Assembly: GCA_963730785.1 (NCBI GenBank)
Contig: CAVSTF010000013.1
Coordinates: 179,891-243,890 of the forward strand
Source: Bog-473 sp963730785
Lineage (GTDB): Bacteria; Actinomycetota; Acidimicrobiia; Acidimicrobiales; RAAP-2
Length of the DNA stretch: 64,000 nt
Direction: 5' to 3'
Positions 9,622 through 19,378 of this stretch are shown here, piece after piece (position 1 is the first letter of the stretch; each line of letters starts with the position of its first letter). The position numbers were made by a program, and so were the translations under genes. The notes beneath the pieces were generated by a model. The model had not been told where the DNA came from, did not search any database, and worked only from the letters and a program-made list of their open reading frames with translations.

Positions 9622-9931
9622 CGTCCGGAGGCTAGCAACAGATCTATCGACGAATCTAGGAAGTTTACCCGTTGATCACATTGAATGACCTTATGGTTAC
9701 CTTCTGTTGGCACGGTTCACTTTTGTCAGGAATACCTGCCTCACTACCGTTTGTCGTGCAGGTGACATTCGGATGAAACGCCTACGAAATTGAGCTCGCA
9801 CCAGAATGGATCACCGATTAATTCTGTTACGTTGCCGAACAAGCGGAAGCACGCAATGCTGTTGGCGGTGCATCCATTCAAGAGAATTTGCCCACGGAAG
9901 GTGACCAGAGTGACTGCGGGTATGTCGCCCA
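9622..9931. other. Divergent intergenic region between GT2 and a membrane-protein gene
   Basis: These 310 bp hold no convincing coding frame. The region is less GC-rich than its surroundings and separates two divergent starts, so it must contain promoters for both. I could not assign -35/-10 elements with confidence. Confidence 0.4.
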
Positions 9932-11065
9932 ATGAGTGACGACGCCAACTCGACTCAGTCGTCCGCCAATGGGCTTGGTCAATCCGGACTCCCGGATGCC
10001 GACGCCGAAAATGCACCCAACACTTCGCCGCCAATCAATCCGAGGGTCAATGTCCCGGTAGAGGCTCGACTCAATGCCCTCGTCGAAGCCATTCGAAACT
10101 GGGACTGGCGCACCATGCCAGTAAGCGAAGCCGTTAGACCGCTGACGGAACCAGTCCCGCCGAGCGACCTCATCGGGAGGCAACCGCAGCCTCAGCCGTC
10201 CCACACGCCGCAAACGAATCCTCCCCTGCCAATCCAGCCGTCTCAATCAACTGCACCTCAGCCGCCGGTTGGTGCGCCACCGACGAATGGCAGACCACCG
10301 GCGAATCCAATGCAATGGACTCAGCGCAGCGGCGATCGGGTGGCTGGGGTCGCTCAGCCCGATCTTTCAACGTCACCCCCTCCGAATGTTGGCCCAGCGA
10401 CCGAACAAGTTCGTGTTGATGTGCCCGGACCAGCTGCCGATCCAAGCATGGAGCCGGAGCGCGCGAGTCGGGCCCAGAGCGCGCGCCACCTAGCCAGTGG
10501 CCCCTCAGCTTCATCGCGAATTAAACCAGCGCTCCCGTGGATTTTTGCCATTGTCTTCGTGGTAGTCACAATCGTGGTCATTCGGGCTGCGGTGGCGTCA
10601 CCCAACTCTGACGAGCTACCACCCACCACGAGCTCGACTACTACCACCACGAGCATCACGCCACCCACCGCCGCGCTTGCCGTTCCTGGAGCGTCGCAAC
10701 TTACTCAGTTCACCAAGAACATGAACGTTGCCAACGACACCGCAAAGCATGCGCTGGACAAGGCGGGGGGGGCGATATCTCTGGCCCGCCTCAACGCGAT
10801 CGTCGCCCCGTACACCACCGCTGTCAAGGTCTACGAATACCAGCTCCACTTTGTCGTGTGGCCGACGTCGGCCCAGATTGCTGTCCAAAACGAATACACC
10901 CAGTTGAGCTCATTCCAGTCGTTTCTGGAGACGATTACCGCAGTGAACCAAAACACGTTGCGAGTCTGGGAGTCGCAATTTCACTCGGCTGCGGCGACGA
11001 CACAAAGCACCGACAACGTTCTCCGAAGCGACGTCGGATTGGGACCTTCATATACCTTTCCGTGA
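9932..11065 (+). CDS. Single-pass membrane protein with long Pro-rich cytoplasmic region
   Basis: The protein has 377 residues from an ATG at 9932. Residues 1-200 are Pro, Gln, Ser and Ala-rich and look disordered. One membrane span follows at about 206-224 (WIFAIVFVVVTIVVIRAAV), then a Thr-rich linker and an external helical domain of about 130 residues with no Cys. This is the same scheme as the genes at 1-619 and 756-1562: disordered inside, one span, Thr/Ser linker, small outer domain. I do not recognise a family. The stop codon is inside a perfect inverted repeat shared with the convergent gene. Confidence 0.65.
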   Translation: MSDDANSTQSSANGLGQSGLPDADAENAPNTSPPINPRVNVPVEARLNALVEAIRNWDWRTMPVSEAVRPLTEPVPPSDLIGRQPQPQPSHTPQTNPPLPIQPSQSTAPQPPVGAPPTNGRPPANPMQWTQRSGDRVAGVAQPDLSTSPPPNVGPATEQVRVDVPGPAADPSMEPERASRAQSARHLASGPSASSRIKPALPWIFAIVFVVVTIVVIRAAVASPNSDELPPTTSSTTTTTSITPPTAALAVPGASQLTQFTKNMNVANDTAKHALDKAGGAISLARLNAIVAPYTTAVKVYEYQLHFVVWPTSAQIAVQNEYTQLSSFQSFLETITAVNQNTLRVWESQFHSAAATTQSTDNVLRSDVGLGPSYTFP

Positions 11066-11082
11066 CCTGAATCAGGTCACGG
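11060..11082. terminator. Bidirectional hairpin overlapping both stop codons
   Basis: A perfect 11-bp inverted repeat (CCGTGACCTGA / TCAGGTCACGG) with a one-base centre spans the ends of two convergent genes. The plus-strand stop TGA is in the left arm and the minus-strand stop in the right arm. There is no U-tract, as is common in actinobacterial terminators. Confidence 0.7.
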
Positions 11083-12048
11083 CCGCCCGACCCTCCAGCC
11101 AACGCCGGAAGCCGGCGGCATTGGAGTGGACCCCGTTCATGACATCGAGCTTCTCCTTGTGGGCGGCATCGATGTCGCCCAATAGCGGATCGAATCGAGC
11201 GGACAAGGCGTCGGCAATGTCCAGCCCGTTCTGAAATGCGTGCTCCGCCGTTTCGGCCCACAGCGTCAATGTTTCCTCGGCTTCGGCGAGGAGATTTTCT
11301 GGCTCATTGAGCAGGCCATAGTGCGCCAGTGCGATTCCGGTGGGTCGGCGGGCGGCGAACTTGTGAAGTGAATCGAGTGCCTGATTCAGGTCGAAGTCAG
11401 GCGGTGGCGTGGATGGGCGCAGACACACCACCGTCGGGGAGCTTCACGCCGACCGCGTCACCGGCAAAGAGCACGCCACTCTGCGAGTCGTGCAGTCCGA
11501 TGTGATGTTTGGCGTGTCCCGGTGAGTCGATCGCCGTGAGCACCCGGTCGGCACTGACCACAATCTCCTCGCCGTCCTCCAACACATGGAGACGTTCGGC
11601 CGGCGTCGGATCGAGTCGGCCGTAGAGCGAATCGAGCAGCGGCCCATAGACGCGGGAGGCCGAGTCGATGAGACGGGTCGGATCAGCCAGGTGGCGTGCG
11701 CCCTTCTCGTGCACGTACACCGTGGCCGAGGGGAAAGCTCTGGCCACGTCGCCCACTCCGCCGGCGTGATCAAGGTGGATGTGGGTCACCACCACACCAG
11801 CCAACTCCTCTGGCCCGACGCCAATTGCGTTCAAGCGCGGCCAGCAGGACTGGGACAGACGACTGGCTTCCGGTTTCTACGAGCACTGGTGCACTGCCTT
11901 CGATCAGATAGCCAGCAGTGACCCGCTCCCAACCACCCAGAAGGGTGTCGATCTCCAGGACTCCGGGTGCGATGGTCCGCGGTGTTGGCACCACCATTTG
12001 TTCTTCGCCGGTCAGCGGGATCGTGCGTGTGTCGTGGACCAACGCCAT
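11072..12048 (-). pseudogene. Metallo-beta-lactamase-fold hydrolase with two frameshifts
   Basis: Three overlapping frames join into a protein of about 320 residues. The N-terminal piece starts at ATG 12048 (LEIDTLLGGWERVTAGYLIE). The middle piece carries the metal-binding motif THIHLDHAGG and the downstream GHAKHHIGLH and FAGDAVG segments of the MBL fold. The C-terminal piece contains LAHYGLLNEPENLL and a helical end. Breaks fall near 11835 (after LLAALERN) and near 11430 (after LPDGGV). All metal-ligand motifs are present, so the gene was functional recently or the breaks are errors. The gene begins 28 bp after the glucose-dehydrogenase-like gene on the same strand, in an operon with GH15. 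It is most like the glyoxalase-II-type hydrolases; the substrate is unknown. Confidence 0.75.
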
Positions 12049-12075
12049 GGCTGTGTGGGTGCTGGTGGTTGCCGC

Positions 12076-13125
12076 TCACTCGGGATTCACCTCAATGATC
12101 ACCTTCACGTCATCGGCTCCCCGGGTTAACGCCTGCTGCCAGTCCTCCAGCGGGACCCGGCGATTCACCAATCGGGCCAGCCAAGCCCGATCGGCCTTGG
12201 CCAGCGCGGCGGCCGCTGCTTCGTAGTGTCGGCGATTGGCATTGACCGAGCCCACCACGGCCACGTTCTCGAGAACCATGCTCCGGTTCAGAGCCCCTTC
12301 GTCCACCTCAATGGTGTGACCACCCGAGGACACCCCGGTGAGGCAGACCACACCACCGGTACCGACGTGACTCATGGCATCGAGCACCAGTGAAGCCACT
12401 CCGGTGCATTCGATGATCACGTCAGGAGAGGGACACGCATCGGCCAAAGCGCCGGTGTGATAGGTCGCACCCAAGTCGCGGACCAGATCGGGTTTGACGC
12501 CACTCGTCATCTGATCAATGACATGGACTTCCAGACCTCGCTGCACACCGAGAAGCGCCGCCAACAAACCAATAGGTCCGGCGCCGGTCACGAGGGCCGT
12601 TTTGGGCTCCCAGTGGGCTCGGCCGCCGACCCGATCGACCTCTTCCCAAGCTTTGGCCACCACACTCGTCGGCTCCAACAGCACGCCGAGAATGCCCAAG
12701 GTCGAGTCCACCTTCACCACAAAATCCGGGGTGATGCGATAGCGCTCTGACAGGTAGCCGTCGTGTTCCTTGATGCCGCGCTCGGTGTATTGACCGTTGC
12801 GGCAGAAGTCCCACTCCAGCACCGCGCAGTTGGCGCAGGGCACTGGGTCGGGACGCCGCACAATCCCGACGACCAGGTCGCCCTTGGCGACCGGTGCGCC
12901 ATCGGGTGCTTCCAACACGCGACCCAACGACTCATGGCCGAGCACCAATCGCTCCTTGCCCGGCGGTGCCCACCCGTAGGCGCCCGACAGAATCTCAATG
13001 TCGGTGCCGCAGATGCCGACGGCCAGGGTCTCCACGAGGATCGGACCGTCGGACTCCGGTGGATCATCAATGTCGGAAAGTTCAGCCGAGCCAGCCTTGA
13101 GGGGTACGACGGTCAACGCCTTCAT
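12076..13125 (-). CDS. Zinc-dependent glucose 1-dehydrogenase-like MDR enzyme
   Basis: The protein has 349 residues. The catalytic-zinc region shows CGTD near residue 39 and GHESLG near 65, and a structural-site stretch CANCAVLEWDFCRNGQYTERGI which, with YTERGI and DGYLSE, is characteristic of the archaeal/actinobacterial glucose dehydrogenase branch of COG1063. The nucleotide-binding fold follows (VTGAGPIGLLAALLG). The expected reaction is oxidation of an aldose such as D-glucose to the lactone with NAD(P)+. It starts only 14 bp after the end of the GH15 gene and runs into the MBL hydrolase, so the three are very probably one operon. Substrate choice is inferred from the family and from this neighbourhood. 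Confidence 0.8.
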   Translation of the reverse strand: MKALTVVPLKAGSAELSDIDDPPESDGPILVETLAVGICGTDIEILSGAYGWAPPGKERLVLGHESLGRVLEAPDGAPVAKGDLVVGIVRRPDPVPCANCAVLEWDFCRNGQYTERGIKEHDGYLSERYRITPDFVVKVDSTLGILGVLLEPTSVVAKAWEEVDRVGGRAHWEPKTALVTGAGPIGLLAALLGVQRGLEVHVIDQMTSGVKPDLVRDLGATYHTGALADACPSPDVIIECTGVASLVLDAMSHVGTGGVVCLTGVSSGGHTIEVDEGALNRSMVLENVAVVGSVNANRRHYEAAAAALAKADRAWLARLVNRRVPLEDWQQALTRGADDVKVIIEVNPE

Positions 13126-13139
13126 TAGGGCTCCTTTCG

Positions 13140-15056
13140 TTAGTGGCGGGAATCGCCTCGGTGAATGGGCAGGCGCCGACGCCGTTTCTTTTGTGCGTAG
13201 GCAGTCGGCGTGGAGGTCAAGGTGTAAGCGACCACCTTCGGCGCCACATTTTGCTCCTCAGGAGAAGTGGCAAGGGTGTCGCGCCCGCTGAGACGACAGG
13301 CCGAGTTCACCAGTGAGACGTGGGAGAACGCCTGGGGGAAATTGCCGACCAGGCGGCCAGCCACCGCGTCGTACTCCTCGGACAGCAGGCCGAGATCGTT
13401 GCGCAGTGAAAGCAGTCGCTCGAAGAGTTCCTTGGCGTCGTCTTGACGACCGATCATGTGGAGACAATCCACCAGCCAGAACGAACAGGCCAGGAAGGCA
13501 CCTTCTCGGCCGGTGAGACCATCGACCGAACCGTCTTCGGCCGTGCGGTACCGCAGCACGAAGCCGTCGTCGACCAACTCCCGTTCCACGGCTTCGACCG
13601 TGCTCACCACCCGAGGGTCGCTCGGCGGGAGGAAGCCGACCAACGGAATCATCAGGACACTGGCGTCGAGTTGATCGCTGCCGTAGAACTGCGTGAAAGC
13701 GCCGACTTTCTCGTTGTAGCCCTTCTCGCAGACCTCGGTGAAGATCTGGTGTCGCAACATCCGCCACTCTTCAAGTGGACCTTCCAACTCGGGCCATTCC
13801 TCCAACGTGCGCACCGCTCGGTCGACGGCCACCCAGGCCATCACCTTGGAGTGGGTGAAGTGCCGGCGGGGTCCGCGCACCTCCCAAATCCCATCGTCGG
13901 GCTCAGCCCAGCCCTTTTCTAGGAATTTGACCAGCTGGATTTGCAAATCCCAGGCCGCCTTGCTGTGAATTCCCTCGGCATGGGCCGAGGCATACAGAGC
14001 AGACATGACTTCACCGTAGACATCGAGCTGGTATTGACCAGAAGCCGCGTTGCCGATCCGCACCGGAGCCGAGCCCTCGTACCCGGGAAGCCACGATGCT
14101 TCCCATTCCTCCAGTCGCCGCTCACCGGCTGGGCCGTACATGATCTGCAGCTGCGAGACATCACCCGCCACGGCTCGGAGCAACCAGTCGCGCCACGACA
14201 TGGCCTCCTCGAAGTAGCCACCGCGCATCAGCGATTCCAAGGTCAACGTGGCATCCCGGAGCCAGCAGTAGCGGTAGTCCCAGTTCCGGCTACCGCCAAG
14301 GGCTTCAGGCAGCGAGGTCGTAGCGGCCGCCACGATGCCGCCGGTCGGCTCGAAAGTCAATGCCTTGAGCGTAAGGAGCGAGCGGACGACGGCGTCGCGC
14401 CAGTTTCCGTCATAAGTGCACTGGGCGGTCCATTCCTTCCAGTAGGTGTCAGTCAGACTTATGGCATACGTGGCATCCAACGGCGGAGGGGGATCTTCGT
14501 GCGATGGGTACCAGACGAAGGTGAAAGGGACGACCTGTCCTTCGTGCACCGTGAAATCGGCCACCGTGCGCAGGCCTTCGCCGACCAGATCGACGTGGTG
14601 CCAGAGGGCCACTGCGTCGGGCCCGGCTCGCATGCGCATGAGCCCTTCGGACGAGGTGACCCAGGGGACCACCTCGCCGTAGTCAAAGCGCAGGGCGAGT
14701 TCCATCCGCATATCGACGGTGCCCTTGATGCCCTCGACGAGTCGCACCACGTGCGGGTGGCTATCCCTCAAGGGCATGCAGTCGGTGATCCGCACCGTGC
14801 CCTTGGCCGTATCGAACTCGGTTTCCAGGACCAGTGAGCCATCCCGGTACTGGCGGCGGCACGCCTTTATCGTCTTGGGATCGCCAGCCGGTCGGATCTG
14901 CCAGTAGCCGTGCTCCTCATCGCCCAATAGGCGGCTGAAGCACGACGGGGAATCGAAATGCGGCAGGCACAACCAGTCAATGGAGCCGTCGAGCCCGACG
15001 ATGGCGGCCGTGTGCAGGTCCCCGATCACCGCGTAGTCCTCTATGCGCTGCGCCAT
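13140..15056 (-). CDS. GH15-family trehalase/glucoamylase-like hydrolase
   Basis: The protein has 638 residues, the usual length of the bacterial GH15 family. It opens with the N-terminal signature IEDYAVIGDLHTAAIVGLDG followed by SIDWLCLPHFDSPSCFSRLL. The (alpha/alpha)6 barrel carries SRNWDYRYCWLRDATLTLE, the substrate-binding Arg/Trp/Asp segment, and the acid region around EEWEAS-WLPGYEGS. Actinobacterial members characterised in mycobacteria are alpha,alpha-trehalases, so release of glucose from trehalose is the best guess. No signal peptide is seen, hence cytoplasmic. It is the first gene of a tight run with a glucose-dehydrogenase-like enzyme, which fits intracellular trehalose breakdown. 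Confidence 0.85.
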   Translation of the reverse strand: MAQRIEDYAVIGDLHTAAIVGLDGSIDWLCLPHFDSPSCFSRLLGDEEHGYWQIRPAGDPKTIKACRRQYRDGSLVLETEFDTAKGTVRITDCMPLRDSHPHVVRLVEGIKGTVDMRMELALRFDYGEVVPWVTSSEGLMRMRAGPDAVALWHHVDLVGEGLRTVADFTVHEGQVVPFTFVWYPSHEDPPPPLDATYAISLTDTYWKEWTAQCTYDGNWRDAVVRSLLTLKALTFEPTGGIVAAATTSLPEALGGSRNWDYRYCWLRDATLTLESLMRGGYFEEAMSWRDWLLRAVAGDVSQLQIMYGPAGERRLEEWEASWLPGYEGSAPVRIGNAASGQYQLDVYGEVMSALYASAHAEGIHSKAAWDLQIQLVKFLEKGWAEPDDGIWEVRGPRRHFTHSKVMAWVAVDRAVRTLEEWPELEGPLEEWRMLRHQIFTEVCEKGYNEKVGAFTQFYGSDQLDASVLMIPLVGFLPPSDPRVVSTVEAVERELVDDGFVLRYRTAEDGSVDGLTGREGAFLACSFWLVDCLHMIGRQDDAKELFERLLSLRNDLGLLSEEYDAVAGRLVGNFPQAFSHVSLVNSACRLSGRDTLATSPEEQNVAPKVVAYTLTSTPTAYAQKKRRRRLPIHRGDSRH

Positions 15057-15073
15057 TGGCTCGTTGTTCCCTT

Positions 15074-16252
15074 CTATTCAGAGATGCATTTGCCGGTACT
15101 CACCGCAGCCTGTCGAGATTCAGCCATGCGCACCCTGGCTAATACCCCGGGCGACGTCAATGCATAACCGACATTTGGGTAGACGGTGGATCGGGAGAAC
15201 ACCACGCCGATGACTTCGCCACCCGAAATCACCAGCGGTCCTCCCGAATTGCCGGGCCGCACCGAGGCGTTAAGGGCATAGACGCCACGAGTGACCGCCC
15301 CCTCGTTGTAGATATCGCGCCCAAGTGCAGTTACTTCTTGGGTCACCCCGGCCGCTCCGATAGCCAACTGGCCATTTTCCGGATAGCCCAAGAAGGCCGC
15401 TTGGGTGCCCTCCGGCACGTCGGTTGGATCGATGTTGAGCACCGGACCGAGCGGCGCTCTCGTTCGCAAGATGGCCAGATCGAACTGGGGATCAAAGAGC
15501 ACGGGTGTGGCGCTGTACGAGGTGCCGCCGACGAGCAGCTGAGGATTCTGTTCTCCGGCCACCACGTGGGCATTGGTGGCCACCAACCCCTTTCCGACCA
15601 CGAAGGCTGAACCTTCCTGTTCGTTGCCGCACGCCATGCCCAGCACCTTGTCGACGGAGGTCAGCGCCGGGTTGGCCAGGGCCTGCGTCTTGGCATCGGT
15701 GGGAGGCGAGACGACACCCGGGGTCGGTGGGGTCAGGGTGGAAAATACCTGAGGGAAACCCTGCTCATTGAGGAAGTTCTGCAGGTCAGCGAATACCGAG
15801 GGCACATGGGGCAACACTCGGTCGATCGAATGGAGAATGTCGGACCTGGCCACGGCTGAACTCAGAAAGGTGAACCGACTATTGGGCGATGACACCACGT
15901 TGGCCACCAACCACGACGAGAGCAGCACGGCCACCACCGCCACCATCACCCCGAGCCCGCTATCTATGTGTCCGAGGTGGTAGCGGCGCAGCGTGGTATT
16001 GCTGTACGTCCCCACCACACGACCGATAAAGCCCAGCCCACTGGCGGTAAGAAGGACCACGGCCACGGTGATGATCGCCCGTGCGTATTCATGATGGATG
16101 AAGGACAGGGCCGGGACCCACAGCAGGGTGCCCAGCAGCATGCCCAGCCAAAAGCCCCCGAAAGTGAAGAGCTGCACCAACGCGCCCAGACGAAGGCCGT
16201 GAACCGCGGCCAGCAACATCAGCCCGATGAGCAGCAGATCGACCCAGTTCAC
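15074..16252 (-). CDS. MarP-like CvpA/trypsin-like serine protease
   Basis: The protein has four hydrophobic spans in its first 150 residues (CvpA/colicin V production-type, starting WVDLLLIGLMLLAAVHGL) and a trypsin-like protease domain facing the periplasm. The catalytic triad is visible: His in GLVATNAHVVAGE, Asp in FDLAILRT and Ser in VRPGNSGGPLVI. This is the architecture of MarP, the mycobacterial periplasmic protease needed for acid resistance. I favour the GTG at 16252 because residues after it align with the family start; the longer frame reaches 16330 and would overlap the divergent gene. It lies 18 bp upstream of the GH15 gene on the same strand and may be co-transcribed. Confidence 0.8.
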   Translation of the reverse strand: MNWVDLLLIGLMLLAAVHGLRLGALVQLFTFGGFWLGMLLGTLLWVPALSFIHHEYARAIITVAVVLLTASGLGFIGRVVGTYSNTTLRRYHLGHIDSGLGVMVAVVAVLLSSWLVANVVSSPNSRFTFLSSAVARSDILHSIDRVLPHVPSVFADLQNFLNEQGFPQVFSTLTPPTPGVVSPPTDAKTQALANPALTSVDKVLGMACGNEQEGSAFVVGKGLVATNAHVVAGEQNPQLLVGGTSYSATPVLFDPQFDLAILRTRAPLGPVLNIDPTDVPEGTQAAFLGYPENGQLAIGAAGVTQEVTALGRDIYNEGAVTRGVYALNASVRPGNSGGPLVISGGEVIGVVFSRSTVYPNVGYALTSPGVLARVRMAESRQAAVSTGKCISE

Positions 16253-16315
16253 AGCAGCGAGGGTAGCGAAGGATGCACGTCCATTCTGCCTGTCCGCCGA
16301 TAGTGTCCCTGCGCG

Positions 16316-17540
16316 GTGACCCTCCGCCAACCCCTATCCACGCTGGGCCGTCGGCATTTCGGAACCCGGGGTCTCCTCGCGGTCGTGCTCACCCTGGGTA
16401 TTGGGTTGGCTGCGTGCCACACCACTCCCCCCTCGGCCACGCAACCGATCAGTCCGGTACTCGGGCAGACGTCGGTGAGCCCGAGTGTTGAGGGTCAACC
16501 GGCTCCCAATGGCACCGGCCAGCTCGGCGCCGTGTCGTGCGCCGACGCCTCTCATTGCTGGGCGGTTGGGGTCGGTACACCATCGGCCGACGGCAGCCCC
16601 ACCGCATCCACCGTCATTGTGGCCACCGCCGACGGGGGATTGCATTGGGTGGCCGATGCATTGCCACCGACGCTGACACCCGATCTCACCGGAATCGCCT
16701 GCCCGACGAAGTCGTCTTGCATGGCTGTCGGTTCCGTCGGGGCCAATCCACCAGTTGGTGAGGTCCTGGCTACCCGCAATGGAGGTCATTCGTGGCAGGC
16801 CATGAGCATTCCGCTGGGAGCGCTGGCGGTGATCAGCGTGAGCTGCACTGATAGTTCGGACTGCAACGTATTGGTGAGCGACGGCACCATCATTTGGTCG
16901 GCCACCACCACCGATTTCGGACAGACCTGGGACCGGGAGGGCAATCTGCCCACCGGCTTGAACGATGCCGCGTGATCTGAGCTGCACCGTCGCCGGTATC
17001 TGTCTGGTGGCGGGGAACACTTCTACTTCCACTGGCCACGGACAAGGGACCGTGGCGTTGAGCCTCGATGCCGGCGTCAGCTGGACCGCCGCCGACGTGC
17101 CATCGGGCACCGGACTCCTCCAAGACGCCTGGTGTGCCAGCGCCACCCGATGCCTCGCCGTCGGCACCACTTCTGACACCGTGAGTGACGTCGTTCCGGC
17201 TCACGGCGCCCTGCTGGTCAGCAATGACGGTGGGCACACCTGGTTTCCATCCGCCGCGGTCCAACCGGTGGACGACATCTTCGGCGTGAGCTGTCCGTCG
17301 GCCCGTGATTGCGTCGTGGTCGGCACGCAATGGGTCAACCACACCTCAGTCGGAGTTGGCGGGGTGGCCACCAGCGTCAATGCCGGAGCCAAGTTCACTG
17401 CCGCGCACACCGTGTACACGCCACTGTCGCTCATCGCCGTGACGTGCCCAACTGCCTTTAGTTGCATTGCCGTGGGTGGCGATACGGTGGCCCGAATCGC
17501 GCTACCCAAAAAGGTCGTTGTGGTGCGCCGTCAGCGTTGA
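16316..17540 (+). pseudogene. Secreted lipoprotein with BNR/Ycf48-like repeats, one frameshift
   Basis: A GTG at 16316 gives a signal peptide ending in the lipobox LAAC at about residue 33. The mature protein is built of repeats with the pattern SCxxxxxCxAVG ... GGxxW (for example CPTKSSCMAVGSVG, CASATRCLAVG, CPTAFSCIAVGG), each with a Cys pair. They resemble the beta-propeller blades of sortilin/BNR or Ycf48-like proteins. The first frame stops at 16975 and the second opens at 16965; the repeat CTVAGICLVAG resumes at once in the new frame, so this is one protein of about 405 residues with a frameshift near 16970. It would sit on the outer face of the membrane, perhaps as a binding or assembly factor. 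The ligand is unknown. Confidence 0.7.
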
Positions 17541-17556
17541 GTGCGAGACCGTCCAC

Positions 17557-19314
17557 CTACTTCTTCATCGCTGCCAACAACAGACCTGGAATCTTCGAAG
17601 CTGACGGGTCGGCTTCGAAAGCGACGAAACGCCGCATGACGTCGAAGGAGTCAGGCGCCGTGGCGAACCACGGTGGCTTGGGCCGGGAGCGGAACGGACC
17701 GCGAACCACTGACTTCTGTGGCCGTCCGAACATGGACGAGTTGCCCACCACGCCTGAGCCGGACTGGATATCGGTCCGCGGGTGTCCTGGGTAGGCGCCC
17801 CAGGTCGTACTCCCGATGGCGAAGGCGAGGCCGTGCCACACATTGACGCCAATGGCGCCATAGCGAAGTTCGGCCACGGATCGTTCGACGGCGGCGGCCA
17901 CCGCTTCGTCCTTCAGCGTGCTCGGACTCACCAAAATGGTGGCCGAGAGTGTGCCCCACACCACGTCGTTGCAAAATGCGGTGGCGGCGTCAACAAACTC
18001 CGCCGTCGATGATGCCGTGAGGGCGGTCTCGGCGAACTCCCCGCAGAACGACTCGACGTTGAAGCAGATGTCACCCGAGTGCCCCGGAGGCACGCCGCGA
18101 ATGAAGGTCCACGGCAACTCGCCTTCCTTGGCCACGCCGAACTGCTCCGCCTCGGGATGCGCCTGCACGAAGGCGGCGCAACGTTCTGATGCGCCCGGGT
18201 AATAGGCCCGGCGGGGTGCAATACCGGCCAACACCTGCGTCAGGGCACCCAGGAAGGCATCACGCTGCGGCCAGTCCGCATGCGTCACGATCACCCGCGC
18301 CGCCAGACAATTGAAGCCGGCGTTGTTCACCAACATGGTGGCCACATGCTCGGCTTGGTACAGCAACTCCGCACTTGACCATTTCCCCGGGACAACGATG
18401 ACGGGCGAGACATTGCCCAGCTCGGCGCTGACCGGCTTGGTCAGGGCGGGCTCGTCCGCTGCCTTCCGGCGTGCCCCTTCTTCACCGGTGCCAAAGACAA
18501 CGGCGTCATAGGTCTTGTCAGAACCAGTGATGTGGACATCGGCGACGAGTTCATGATTGGTCAGATACTTGCCAACCTCCGCCCCACCATCGACGATGCG
18601 CAGCACACCCGCCTCCACCAACGCGGCCAGCGCACGACCCCAATGCGGCACGAGGTAGTCGTTGACGGGATTGGCCTTCATCACCACGACCTTGCCCTCG
18701 ACGAACAACTTGCTGAGGACGTCCCGTGGTCCTAGCGAGGCCACATTGCCGGCCGCCAACACCAACGAGACCCCGGAGTGGCTCTCGGGATCACGGTACG
18801 CAGTGGCCTGCTCGAGGGTCAGATCGGAGCGGCTGACCCCAGGCTGCATCCATACCTCCGCGGTGGTCTGCGGAAAGACGACGCGGTCGAACGCCGTCTC
18901 GGGAAAGACCCGCACCCGCAAACGTCCGTCCGTGTACTCAGTGACCGGACCGGCAAAGGAAGGCCGACCGGTCCGAGCGATTTGACGCAGCGAGTCGCGA
19001 AACAGGCGAGTCATCCGCACCAGCGTCCCGATGCCGGCAAACAACTCCTCGCCCGCCTCAGTGGTGCCGAGCGCGATTCCCTTGGCCGCACAGGCATCCC
19101 GTAGCCAATCGTCCTGCGCGGCCATGGTGTCGCGCAACACCCGGTCAAGCAGATCCGCCCGGTCGGACGGGGATGTCAGGGCCCACTTCTGGGCATTGGC
19201 GGCCAAGCCGCTCACTGCCGCGTTCAGTGCCTCGATGTCGACCCCAGCTTGGGCCGGAGTGGACTCGGACTGGGTATTGATCGGGGCCACAGCCCCCCGG
19301 GTGGTCAGCGTCAC
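17557..19314 (-). CDS. Aldehyde dehydrogenase family protein
   Basis: The protein has 585 residues, somewhat longer than the usual 480-510. The NAD-binding part contains VSLVLAAGNVASLGPRDVLS and FVEGKVVVMKANPVNDY; the general-base region is KPVSAELGNVSPVIVVPG; the catalytic cysteine lies in VNNAGFNCLAARVIVTH, slightly divergent from the usual G-Q-x-C. The additional length is in the N-terminal helical part and internal loops. It should oxidise an aldehyde to the acid or acyl derivative with NAD(P)+; the substrate is not evident. It lies 64 bp from a divergent F420-type oxidoreductase and ends 16 bp from the convergent lipoprotein gene. Confidence 0.8.
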   Translation of the reverse strand: MTLTTRGAVAPINTQSESTPAQAGVDIEALNAAVSGLAANAQKWALTSPSDRADLLDRVLRDTMAAQDDWLRDACAAKGIALGTTEAGEELFAGIGTLVRMTRLFRDSLRQIARTGRPSFAGPVTEYTDGRLRVRVFPETAFDRVVFPQTTAEVWMQPGVSRSDLTLEQATAYRDPESHSGVSLVLAAGNVASLGPRDVLSKLFVEGKVVVMKANPVNDYLVPHWGRALAALVEAGVLRIVDGGAEVGKYLTNHELVADVHITGSDKTYDAVVFGTGEEGARRKAADEPALTKPVSAELGNVSPVIVVPGKWSSAELLYQAEHVATMLVNNAGFNCLAARVIVTHADWPQRDAFLGALTQVLAGIAPRRAYYPGASERCAAFVQAHPEAEQFGVAKEGELPWTFIRGVPPGHSGDICFNVESFCGEFAETALTASSTAEFVDAATAFCNDVVWGTLSATILVSPSTLKDEAVAAAVERSVAELRYGAIGVNVWHGLAFAIGSTTWGAYPGHPRTDIQSGSGVVGNSSMFGRPQKSVVRGPFRSRPKPPWFATAPDSFDVMRRFVAFEADPSASKIPGLLLAAMKK

Positions 19315-19378
19315 GCCACCACGCTAACGGTCCAGAATCGCCGGCACCTCGCGGTAACCCAGAGGGCAAACTGGTCGT

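Noticed and set aside
13941..14837. 298-codon plus-strand frame inside the GH15 gene
   Set aside because: Complete overlap with conserved GH15 motifs on the other strand; composition is typical of an antisense frame in GC-rich DNA.
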